From JANJTY01 sp038257155 (GTDB lineage Bacteria > Pseudomonadota > Gammaproteobacteria > Xanthomonadales > Xanthomonadaceae): 16,204 bases of DNA. Numbering within the stretch: position 1 is the first letter of the stretch; the number at the start of each line of letters is the position of its first letter. A program made the translations under genes and the position numbers. Positions 1-6,191 of this stretch are shown here, piece after piece. Below the pieces are notes generated by a model. That model did not search any database. It saw only the letters and a list, made by a program, of their open reading frames with translations, and was not told the DNA's origin. The stretch lies in the NCBI GenBank assembly GCA_038257155.1, contig JBBSJP010000068.1:1-16204 (forward strand), given 5' to 3'.

Positions 1-615
1 ACCAACCAGGATCCGCTGGTGCTGAATCCGATCGGCAACCGCAGCAATGCCGAAGGCGATACGGTGAACCTCAGCGTAGTGGCCAACTTCAGCGACCCCG
101 ATGCCGGTGATGTGCTCACGCTCAGCACCGTGAGCAGCTTGCCGGATGGACTGAGCTTCGTCGGCGGCGTGTTCGCGGGCGATCTGAGCTTCAGCGCCGA
201 GGGCAGTTACCCGATCACCGTCACCGCCACCGATGGCGATGGCGCCTCGGTCAGTGATTCCTTCACTTGGACCGTCACGGGAACCAACCAGGCACCGGTT
301 GCAGGACCGCTCGATGCCAGCCAGGCGGTCGAACTGCAGGCGTATTCGCGCGATGTCTCGGCCGCGTTCAGCGATCCGGATGGCGACGACCTGGTGTTCA
401 GTGTTGATGGCCTGCCGGCATCACTCGATATTGATCCGGTCACCGGTGTCGTCAGCGGATCACCGGCCTTGGGTGATCTCGGCGACTACACAGTGACGGT
501 GCGTGCCACCGATGCCGGCGCGCTGTTCGTCGAAGCCAGCTTCACCCTCAGCATCGAGCCGGCAGCTCCCGTGGATGGCGACATCTTCCGCGACAGTTTT
601 GAAGCCATACCCTGA
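1..615 (+). CDS. Secreted Ig/cadherin-like repeat protein, C-terminal part (5' end outside window)
   Basis: The reading frame is open from base 1 to a TGA at 613-615, so only about the last 204 residues are present; the GTG at 19 is an internal valine codon, not a start. At least two Ig-like modules of the 'putative Ig'/cadherin-like type can be seen. Each has an FSDPD motif (FSDPDAGD near residue 36, FSDPDGDD near residue 122), a 'LPDGLSF' or 'LPASLDI' strand, and a closing 'YPITVTATD' or 'YTVTVRATD' strand. Such modules occur in large extracellular or surface proteins, where FSDPD-type acidic loops often bind calcium. The protein ends in VDGDIFRDSFEAIP, a short tail resembling that of the unrelated repeat protein at the other end of the window. 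Ligand or enzymatic partner cannot be judged because the N-terminal part is missing. A strong terminator follows 20 bp after the stop. Confidence 0.8.
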   Translation, partial: TNQDPLVLNPIGNRSNAEGDTVNLSVVANFSDPDAGDVLTLSTVSSLPDGLSFVGGVFAGDLSFSAEGSYPITVTATDGDGASVSDSFTWTVTGTNQAPVAGPLDASQAVELQAYSRDVSAAFSDPDGDDLVFSVDGLPASLDIDPVTGVVSGSPALGDLGDYTVTVRATDAGALFVEASFTLSIEPAAPVDGDIFRDSFEAIP

Positions 616-635
616 TCCGACGCGCCTTGAAACTG

Positions 636-665
636 AAAAGGCCGGCTCGCGAGAGCCGGCCTTTT
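636..665 (+). terminator. Intrinsic hairpin terminator after the Ig-like protein gene
   Basis: A perfect 13-bp inverted repeat has arms at 636-648 (AAAAGGCCGGCTC) and 653-665 (GAGCCGGCCTTTT) around a 4-nt loop GCGA, a GNRA-type tetraloop. The stem is GC-rich in the middle, with an A tract before and a T tract after, so it can work in both directions. It lies 20 bp past the stop of the upstream gene and also downstream of the minus-strand bioD/receptor-fragment side, so it probably separates two converging units. Confidence 0.9.
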
Positions 666-696
666 CGTTTCTGCAACCCGCGATCGATAGAAACTC

Positions 697-881
697 TCAA
701 TCGCCTGTTCGCACGCCATCCACCCGATGCAGAACCTCCGAGCCCTTGAGCCCACGCAGGGTCATATTGCCCTGCCCCCGCGTGGCCTGCTGCACATAGG
801 TTCCAAGAGCTAAGCGCGCAACAGATCAGCAACAGTCTGCGGCGCTTGGCGCGCGATCTGCATTTCCCGCAGATCAGCGCC
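697..881 (-). pseudogene. Frameshifted fragment of a TonB-dependent receptor plug domain
   Basis: Reading the minus strand in two frames gives one continuous family match. Frame A (881 down to 813) reads GADLREMQIARQAPQTVADL then LRA and hits TAG at 810-812. Frame B (about 810 down to 697) reads LGTYVQQATRGQGNMTLRGL then KGSEVLHRVDGVRTGD and ends at TGA 697-699. In the TonB receptor plug domain the order is 'PQTVADLLR..PGTYVQQTTPGQG..(I/L)RGLKGSEVLH.VDG.R', so the two frames abut at the expected point. The -barrel, the rest of the plug and any signal peptide are absent. The segment overlaps the last codons of bioD and stops before the terminator. I read it as a remnant left by deletion. The match rests on recalled family sequence, not a search. 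Confidence 0.6.
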
Positions 882-1566
882 GCGCAACGATCCGCAGCAG
901 GGCGTCCGTGTCGAGATCACACGCGGCACTCTTGGCATCACCCCTGCGGTTCCAGCCAAGCCTGCCCAGGCAGGGCGAGGCAAGCCGCTCGCATAGGCAG
1001 TTGAAGGTTTCGTCAGCGTAAGTCAGATCGGGGTCGCAGGCGCTCGCCAGCCAGGCGATCGGTGCGCGGCCCGCTGCACTCAGCGCCGCCTCGGTCAGCA
1101 GGGCGTGATTGATGCAGCCGAGTCGCAGGCCCACCACCAGCAGCACCGGCAAATCCAGGCACTCGACCAGGTCTGCCTGCATGAGTCGTTCCGACAAGGG
1201 CGAGAGCCAGCCGCCCACGCCCTCCACCAGCACGATCTCGGCCTGCGCAGCGAGCTGCTGGTAGGCATCGCGTAGTGGCGGCAAGCTGATGCTGATACCA
1301 GCGGCACGGGCTGCAAATTCCGGCGCCGTGGCGTCCGGCAAGGCCAGCGGATTCACAAGCTCATAGTCAGGCGCGAAGGAACTGCTGGCGATCAGCGCCA
1401 CGGCATCGGCATTGCGCCAGCCACCAGCGCTGGAACTACAGCCGCTGGCAACGGGCTTCATGCCCACGGCGCTGACTCCCGCGCTGCAAAGGGCATGCAG
1501 CATTGCGCAGGTGGCAAAGGTCTTGCCAACGTCGGTATCGGTGCCGGTGATGAAGAGGCCGGGCAT
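874..1566 (-). CDS. bioD: Dethiobiotin synthetase BioD
   Basis: This 230-residue protein (E. coli BioD has 225) is the ATP-dependent carboxylase that closes the ureido ring of 7,8-diaminopelargonate to give dethiobiotin, the penultimate step of biotin synthesis, in the cytoplasm. The start is the ATG at 1566 (MPGLFITGTDTDVGKT), because it places the family P-loop GTDTDVGKT at residues 8-16 as in known BioD; longer upstream in-frame starts would add a non-homologous arginine-rich leader. KPVASG (37-42) contains the catalytic lysine, and EGVGGWLSPL is the family's EGAGGxxxPL motif. The start lies 4 nt after the stop of the TMEM175-like gene, so the two are probably co-transcribed. No other bio genes are in the window. 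Its 3' end overlaps the decayed TonB receptor fragment. Confidence 0.93.
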   Translation of the reverse strand: MPGLFITGTDTDVGKTFATCAMLHALCSAGVSAVGMKPVASGCSSSAGGWRNADAVALIASSSFAPDYELVNPLALPDATAPEFAARAAGISISLPPLRDAYQQLAAQAEIVLVEGVGGWLSPLSERLMQADLVECLDLPVLLVVGLRLGCINHALLTEAALSAAGRAPIAWLASACDPDLTYADETFNCLCERLASPCLGRLGWNRRGDAKSAACDLDTDALLRIVARR

Positions 1567-1570
1567 GTTC

Positions 1571-2314
1571 TCAGGCCTGCGGCTCGCGCTTTGCCTGCGC
1601 CATGCTGCGACGACGCGCGCCGTTTGCAACCCAGTAAATGGCGTTCATCAGGAAGTAAACGAAACCCGGCATGCCGGACGCCCACCTCGGCACGTCGTCT
1701 GGCAGCACGGCGGCAACCCCGGCCGACAGTCCACCCACCAAGGCGGCAAAACGCCAGGCCGCGGTATCGCCAGCCGTGATTCCGGCTTCCTCCACACTCA
1801 GATGCAAGCGCTTTCGCTGGCGTAGCGCATGCGCATACAGCTCGGCGATGCACAGCGACAAGGCTGCGAAACCGAAACCGTAAATGACGAAGACCAGCCG
1901 CACATCGGCGTAGCTGCTTATCTGGATGGGCGAAGGAAACCAGCTATTGGTTATCCAGGCAAAGAAAAGCCCGAACAGCAGTTTGAGCGGGTAAACGTAG
2001 ACCAGCACCAGAAACACCAGCAGCAGGCTGAGCAGGGTGCTGGGCAGATCATCCAGACCGTAGCGTCGGCTCCAGCGCGCGTGCAGCCACCAGAACATTG
2101 CGACCATCACGAAGCTCAGGGCGAAAGCCGGCACACCCTTCAGCGCCAGCAGCAGGCCGTTCAGGCTGTCGGGAATCGCGTCGACCGAAATCACCAGCAA
2201 GGTCACTGCGAAAGCGAAGGCTGCATCGACGAAGGCTTCCAGGCGAGTGACCTGATGGCCGCGTTCGGGGAAGGCGGCAGGTGCGCTGTGGTCTGATTGT
2301 GATTCGGGGGGCAT
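1571..2314 (-). CDS. TMEM175-like (DUF1211) six-helix membrane protein
   Basis: The 247-residue product has about six hydrophobic helices, near residues 26-44, 60-80, 91-113, 139-160, 187-205 and 214-231. The first helix carries RLEAFVDAAFAFAVTLLV (24-41), the TMEM175/DUF1211 signature, although the family's usual FSD is FVD here. Bacterial TMEM175 proteins are potassium-permeable leak channels of the inner membrane. That this protein conducts ions is inference, and the changed serine makes it less certain. The start chosen is the ATG at 2314, the first that leaves a short hydrophilic N-terminus before helix 1; no clear ribosome binding site precedes it. It is divergent from the methionine sulfoxide reductase gene across 60 bp, and bioD follows 4 nt after its stop. 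Confidence 0.75.
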   Translation of the reverse strand: MPPESQSDHSAPAAFPERGHQVTRLEAFVDAAFAFAVTLLVISVDAIPDSLNGLLLALKGVPAFALSFVMVAMFWWLHARWSRRYGLDDLPSTLLSLLLVFLVLVYVYPLKLLFGLFFAWITNSWFPSPIQISSYADVRLVFVIYGFGFAALSLCIAELYAHALRQRKRLHLSVEEAGITAGDTAAWRFAALVGGLSAGVAAVLPDDVPRWASGMPGFVYFLMNAIYWVANGARRRSMAQAKREPQA

Positions 2315-2335
2315 ACACGGGTCCGCTGGGGGCAC

Positions 2336-2344
2336 TGCTAAACT
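2336..2344 (+). promoter_or_regulatory. Candidate extended -10 promoter for the fRMsr/TfoX_C pair
   Basis: TGCTAAACT has the TGn extension and a TAAACT -10 hexamer, 30 bp before the ATG of the methionine sulfoxide reductase gene. No convincing -35 element is visible at 17 bp. The hexamer TAAACT in the context GCTAAACTGT also occurs ahead of glmS in this window, which supports it as a local sigma-70 element. Confidence 0.4.
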
Positions 2345-2374
2345 GTGGTTCCCCGAGCCCCTTGGCGCAAGCCC

Positions 2375-2857
2375 ATGTTTCATGCCGCTGCACTGGAAGG
2401 CAGCCCGTCTGAACGCTATGCCAGCTTGCAGGCCCAGGCGCGTGCCCTGGTCGCGGGTGAGCCCGATCGCGTGGCGAATGCGGCGAACCTCTCGGCACTG
2501 GTGTTCCATGGCCTGCCGGATCTGAACTGGGTTGGATTCTATTTCTTCGATGGCACTGAACTCGTGGTTGGACCCTTCCAGGGTCAGCCCGCCTGCGTGC
2601 GCATCGAACTGGGCCGCGGGGTGTGCGGAACCGCCGCCGTTTCCCGTCAGACCCAGCGAATTGCCGATGTGGACGCCTTTCCCGGGCATATTCCCTGTGA
2701 TTCGGCATCCCGCTCGGAACTGGTGGTGCCGCTGTACAAAGGCGACCGATTGATCGGCGTGTTCGACCTCGACAGCCCCCGGCTTGACCGCTTCGACGCC
2801 GACGACCAGGCTGGCCTGGAAGTCATCGCCGGCATTTACCTCGAAACGCTGGAGTGA
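2375..2857 (+). CDS. msrC: Free methionine-(R)-sulfoxide reductase (fRMsr, GAF domain)
   Basis: This 160-residue cytoplasmic single-GAF-domain enzyme reduces free L-methionine-(R)-sulfoxide, using thioredoxin, as part of oxidative damage repair. The three family cysteines are present as C74 (QPACVRI), C84 (GVCGTAA) and C108 (HIPCDSAS). Their spacing of 10 and 24 equals that of Cys84, Cys94 and Cys118 in E. coli fRMsr. LNWVGFYF (50-57), GPFQG (66-70) and the SELVVPL/GVFDLDSP strands are also typical. The start is the ATG at 2375; a GTG at 2345 would add ten residues but lies almost on the candidate -10 element. No strong ribosome binding site is visible. The stop overlaps the ribosome binding site of the TfoX_C gene 4 nt downstream, indicating one operon. 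Confidence 0.93.
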   Translation: MFHAAALEGSPSERYASLQAQARALVAGEPDRVANAANLSALVFHGLPDLNWVGFYFFDGTELVVGPFQGQPACVRIELGRGVCGTAAVSRQTQRIADVDAFPGHIPCDSASRSELVVPLYKGDRLIGVFDLDSPRLDRFDADDQAGLEVIAGIYLETLE

Positions 2858-2861
2858 ATAC

Positions 2862-3293
2862 ATGGCAGTGAGCGACAAGATCCGCAATGTCGGCCCCAAG
2901 TCCGCCGCCTGGTTGCGTCAGGTCGGCGTGCGTACCCAGGCCGATCTGGAGGCGCTTGGTGCCGTTGCTGCCTTCATGAAGGTCAAGCGCGCAGGTTTTC
3001 GCCCCAGCCTGAATCTGGTCTATGCGCTGGAAGGGGCCCTTCGGGGCTGCCATTGGCAGCAGGTTCCGGAAGATCGACGCAGTGAGCTGCTGCTGGCCGT
3101 CGGTTCAGCCGATGCCGTGCTGCAGGCCAGCAAGGGCCGGCCGGTGGGCTCAGTGACCACCGAGTACGGTCCCGCCGCGGATGTGTATGGCGCCGAAGAA
3201 GAGCCCAGCTCGTTTGGGGATGCGGATGCGGATTCGGATTCGGATGCGGAACCGGAGTCGGACGATTCCAGCGATCGGGCGGATTCCGAGTAA
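2862..3293 (+). CDS. TfoX C-terminal-domain protein with acidic tail
   Basis: This 143-residue protein starts at the ATG at 2862, preceded by GGAG (2851-2854), which overlaps the end of the upstream reductase gene. Residues 7-77 form a TfoX_C domain, a helix-hairpin-helix-like fold: IRNVGPKSAAWLRQVGVRT, the ALGAV helix, GFRPSLNLVYALEGALRGCHW. In TfoX/Sxy this domain follows an N-terminal domain and the whole protein activates competence genes; here the N-terminal TfoX domain is absent, so a competence role is not shown. After residue 110 the protein becomes a low-complexity Asp/Ser/Glu/Ala tail ending DDSSDRADSE, partly encoded by a hexanucleotide repeat. The tail might mimic nucleic acid or bind cations, which is speculative. 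It converges with the histidine kinase gene, leaving 30 bp between stops and no clear terminator. Confidence 0.8.
   Translation: MAVSDKIRNVGPKSAAWLRQVGVRTQADLEALGAVAAFMKVKRAGFRPSLNLVYALEGALRGCHWQQVPEDRRSELLLAVGSADAVLQASKGRPVGSVTTEYGPAADVYGAEEEPSSFGDADADSDSDAEPESDDSSDRADSE
3218..3250 (+). repeat. In-frame hexanucleotide microsatellite in the TfoX_C tail
   Basis: Five tandem units, GGATGC twice, GGATTC twice and GGATGC once, followed by GGA, encode Asp-Ala/Asp-Ser dipeptides. Because the unit is 6 bp, slippage would change tail length without breaking the frame. Confidence 0.85.
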
Positions 3294-3323
3294 GCGCGCT
3301 CCATTTTCGGCCGGTGTCCCGAG

Positions 3324-4664
3324 TCAACAGGGTCGATCCGGCAGGGTCATGCTCACCGCCAAACCGCCACCTTCGCGATTTGCCAGGGCAATTCGTCCGC
3401 CATGGGCTTCGGCAATTTCGCGTGCCAGGGCAAGGCCCAGTCCGGTGCCGCTGCGCTTGGTCGAATAGAACGGCACCAGGGAATTGGCCAACACCACCTC
3501 GCTCATGCCGGTTCCGCGATCCATCACCTCGATGCGCACGCTGTCGGGCAGCTGCCGCACCCGCAGCTCGACCAGCGGCGTCGAGCCTCCCGCTTCGTGC
3601 GCATTCTTCAGCAGGTTCAGCAAGCCTTGTTCGAGCTGGGCCGGATCGAACCATGCGGGCTTGGCCGGCAGCTCACCCTCGAGGTGAAAATCGATCTGTG
3701 CGCGCAGCCTTGCCAGGAAACCGTGCCATGCCACGGCTTCCGGTCTCGGCAACGGCAGCTTGGCGAAGTGCGCGTAACCGCGGATGAAAGTCTCCAGATG
3801 GCGGGCGCGTTCCTCGATGGTCGCGAACACGGTATCCAGTCGCTGGTACTGGCCGCGGCGCACCAACTCGGCGCCTGAATGCGCCAGCGAGGCGACCGGC
3901 GCCAGCGAGTTGTTGAGTTCGTGGCTGATCACGCGCAGCACTTTTTTCCAGACCAGCACCTCCTGGCGGCGCAGCTCCTGAGTGAGGCGGCGCAGCAGCA
4001 GCAGTTCGTGGTCTCGGCCGTTCAGCACGAAGCGTCGACGAGCCAGGTGAAAGGTCTCTTCCGCGTCGCCCTCGCCGACGGCAAACAGCCCATCGCCGCC
4101 GCGCGCCATGGCCTCGCGAAAGGCCTCGCTGCCGCCAGCCAGCAGTTCGCCAAGTGCCTGCCCTTCGAGTCGTCGACCTTCGCCCAGCAGACGACGCGCA
4201 GCCAGATTGGCATAGACCACGTGTCCACCCGGGGCGACCAGCAACATGGCCACCGGTGTGTTCTGCACCATGGTGTCGAGCAGCAGTTCGCGCTGCACCA
4301 GACTCACGCGCTGTTCGCGCAAGGCGTCGCCCAGGGCATTGTGCGCACCGACCAACTCGCCGAGTTCGTCGCGTGAGTCCCAGGCGATGCCGAAGCTGTA
4401 GTCGCCGTCGCGATAGCTGGAAACCGTGCCTTGCAGGGCGCGGAACAGCGAAAGCGGGCCGCGCAGCGCGCGCCGCGCCAGCCACAGTATTGGCAACAGC
4501 AGCAGCAACATGGCTACGAACACGGCGGGCAACAAGCGCTCAAATTCCAGCACCAGTGCCGCGCCCAGCAGCACGCCGCAAAACGCCGCCAGGCTCAGCA
4601 GCAGGGCCAGCTTGCCGGCCAATGACGAGTAGCGGCGGGATGGTGCGATCATCTCGCGGATCAT
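3324..4664 (-). CDS. PAS-containing sensor histidine kinase (NtrY/NtrB-like), membrane-anchored
   Basis: The 446-residue protein has two closely spaced helices (about 18-39 and 47-63) with only a few residues between them, hence no periplasmic sensor domain. A HAMP-like region with SRDELGEL follows near 97-104, then a PAS domain (about 127-225) and the kinase core. The phosphoacceptor is H248 in VISHELNN. The N-box is LLNLLKNAHEA (N354), the G1 box DRGTGM (382-387), the F box PFYSTK (398-403) and the G2 box GTGLGL (406-411); all are intact, so the kinase should be active. It should phosphorylate the sigma-54 activator encoded just upstream: their genes overlap by 4 nt (ATGA, 4661-4664), which implies translational coupling. 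The signal sensed is unknown; the topology points to a membrane-state or cytoplasmic cue. It is the last gene of the exporter operon. Confidence 0.9.
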   Translation of the reverse strand: MIREMIAPSRRYSSLAGKLALLLSLAAFCGVLLGAALVLEFERLLPAVFVAMLLLLLPILWLARRALRGPLSLFRALQGTVSSYRDGDYSFGIAWDSRDELGELVGAHNALGDALREQRVSLVQRELLLDTMVQNTPVAMLLVAPGGHVVYANLAARRLLGEGRRLEGQALGELLAGGSEAFREAMARGGDGLFAVGEGDAEETFHLARRRFVLNGRDHELLLLRRLTQELRRQEVLVWKKVLRVISHELNNSLAPVASLAHSGAELVRRGQYQRLDTVFATIEERARHLETFIRGYAHFAKLPLPRPEAVAWHGFLARLRAQIDFHLEGELPAKPAWFDPAQLEQGLLNLLKNAHEAGGSTPLVELRVRQLPDSVRIEVMDRGTGMSEVVLANSLVPFYSTKRSGTGLGLALAREIAEAHGGRIALANREGGGLAVSMTLPDRPC

Positions 4665-6004
4665 CCGCGCGCGATGCCCAACCTGTCCATGCGCCGATAG
4701 AGGGCCTGCCGGCTCAGACCCAGTGCACCCGCGGCCTGGGCGATCACTCCGCCACAGCGATCCAGCGCGGCCTCTATCGTTTCGCGGTCCGGCTCGGCCT
4801 CCGGCTCGACCCGCGCGGTGGCCTGTGCTGCGTGCCGCAGGCCCAGATCATCAGGCTCGATCAGATCTCCCTGGGCAAGCAGACCCGCGCGCTGCAGGCA
4901 ATTCTTCAGCTCCCGCACATTGCCTGGCCAGGCATGCGCCTGCAGTGCCGCGCGCGCGGCCAGCGAAAGCCGCTTGCCAGCTGGCAGGAAGTACTCGGCC
5001 AGCGCCAGGATGTCGACCGGACGCTCGGCCAATGCAGGCAAACGCAGCTCGATGGTATTGAGGCGGTAATAAAGATCTTCGCGAAAACTGCCGGCGCGGA
5101 TCATCGCCGCAAGGTCAGCATTGGTGGCAGAGATCACCCGCACCTTGACCTGACGTTCGCGGTTGCTGCCGAGCCGCTCGAAGCGGCCGGTCTCCAGCAC
5201 GCGCAGCAGCTTCATCTGCCCGGCCAGCGGCAGGTTGCCGATTTCGTCGAGGAACAGGGTGCCGCCGTCGGCCGCCTCGAACTTGCCTTCGCGCGCCTTG
5301 TTGGCGCCGGTGTAGGCGCCGGCATCGGCACCGAACAATTCGGCCTCGATCAGCTCGGATGGCAGCGCGCCGCAGTTGAGCGTGACGAAGGGGCCATCGC
5401 GCACCGAGGAATTGGCCTGGATGATGGCGGCGATGCACTCCTTGCCAGCGCCATTCGGCCCGCTGACCAGCACCGGCACGTGGGCACGTGCCACCTGACA
5501 GGCCAGGGACACCACGCGCTCGGTTGCGGGATCCGCGAACACCAGGCCGCACAGATCGAAACGTTCATCCAGCTCGTGGCGACGCCGCTGGTCTTGGCGC
5601 TGCCGCACATCCAGTTCGCGCCGCGCCTGACCCAACTCCAGCAGGTTCCCGACCGAAGTCAGCAAGCGGCGATCATCCCAGGGCTTGGCCAGATAATCGG
5701 CTGCGCCGGCGCGCACCAGATCCACCGCAGCTTCCAGGTGTGTCCAGGCGGTCAACAGGATCACCGGCAGCTGCGCATGCCGCGCACGAATCTCGCGAAA
5801 CAGTGCTATGCCCTCCTCGCCCGACGTGGTATCGGCGGTGAAGTTCATGTCCTGGATCACCAGATCCACCAGCCGCTCACCCAGCAAGGCCAGACCGGCC
5901 TCGGGCGAGTCGGCGTGCACCGTGTCGATGTCGTGCAGCGAGAACAGCACGTCGAGCGCAGTGGCTACGCTGGGGTTGTCGTCGATGATGAGGATGAGGG
6001 GCAT
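4661..6004 (-). CDS. NtrC-family sigma-54-dependent response regulator
   Basis: The 447-residue protein has three domains. The receiver (1-120) has the acidic pair D8/D9, phosphoacceptor D52, T85 and K107. The AAA+ domain (about 150-380) has Walker A GPNGAGKE (182-189), a variant of the usual GESGTGKE, the sigma-54-contacting loop as GAYTGA (229-234) instead of GAFTGA, Walker B GTLFLDEIGNL (248-258), arginine-finger region FREDLYYRLN (307-316) and WPGNVREL (359-366). A Fis-type helix-turn-helix lies at 408-444. All catalytic residues are present, so it should open sigma-54 promoters when phosphorylated by the adjacent kinase. It probably controls its own operon, whose 5' region has a sigma-54 promoter at 11125-11140. 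The ATG at 6004 has no visible ribosome binding site, and a stop lies five codons upstream, so the start is fixed to this region. A 187-bp repeat-filled gap separates it from the permease gene. Confidence 0.93.
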   Translation of the reverse strand: MPLILIIDDNPSVATALDVLFSLHDIDTVHADSPEAGLALLGERLVDLVIQDMNFTADTTSGEEGIALFREIRARHAQLPVILLTAWTHLEAAVDLVRAGAADYLAKPWDDRRLLTSVGNLLELGQARRELDVRQRQDQRRRHELDERFDLCGLVFADPATERVVSLACQVARAHVPVLVSGPNGAGKECIAAIIQANSSVRDGPFVTLNCGALPSELIEAELFGADAGAYTGANKAREGKFEAADGGTLFLDEIGNLPLAGQMKLLRVLETGRFERLGSNRERQVKVRVISATNADLAAMIRAGSFREDLYYRLNTIELRLPALAERPVDILALAEYFLPAGKRLSLAARAALQAHAWPGNVRELKNCLQRAGLLAQGDLIEPDDLGLRHAAQATARVEPEAEPDRETIEAALDRCGGVIAQAAGALGLSRQALYRRMDRLGIARG

Positions 6005-6026
6005 CAGGGGCAGAAGTCAGGGAACT

Positions 6027-6046
6027 GGGAACGGGGAACGGGGAAC
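6027..6046 (+). repeat. GGGGAAC heptamer array, three units
   Basis: One GGGAAC and two GGGGAAC units lie 22 bp upstream of the response-regulator start. The array is in inverted orientation to the longer array at 6134-6188, so the operon mRNA could fold the two into a stem of about 20 bp with an 87-nt loop. The 87-bp spacer between them has no ORF or confident promoter. Confidence 0.9.
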
Positions 6047-6133
6047 AGATTACGGCGCAGCCGCGTCTCTAGGAGTTCGACAGCTTAAAGGCAGGTGACA
6101 GCCAGCGGGTGTCAGGCGGCAGGAAACGCTACT

Positions 6134-6188
6134 GTTCCCCGTTCCCCGTTCCCCGTTCCCCGTTCCCCGTTCCCCGTTCCCCGTTCCC
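6134..6188 (+). repeat. GTTCCCC heptamer array, seven units plus a partial
   Basis: Seven exact tandem GTTCCCC units and a six-base partial end 3 bp from the stop of the permease gene. On the operon's coding (minus) strand this reads GGGGAAC repeated. The same heptamer occurs at 6027-6046 and 9540-9566, the latter in another gap of the same operon. Confidence 0.95.
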
Positions 6189-6191
6189 GCT

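Noticed and set aside
2315..2899. N-terminal extension of the TMEM175-like frame opposite the methionine sulfoxide reductase gene
   Set aside because: Antisense to a gene with all three catalytic cysteines; the TMEM175 signature begins right after the ATG at 2314.
4154..6088. A 644-codon open frame on the plus strand opposite the kinase and regulator genes
   Set aside because: It is antisense to two clear genes with intact catalytic motifs; its protein is rich in Arg, Pro, Gln and His with no domain, which is typical of a shadow frame in GC-rich DNA.
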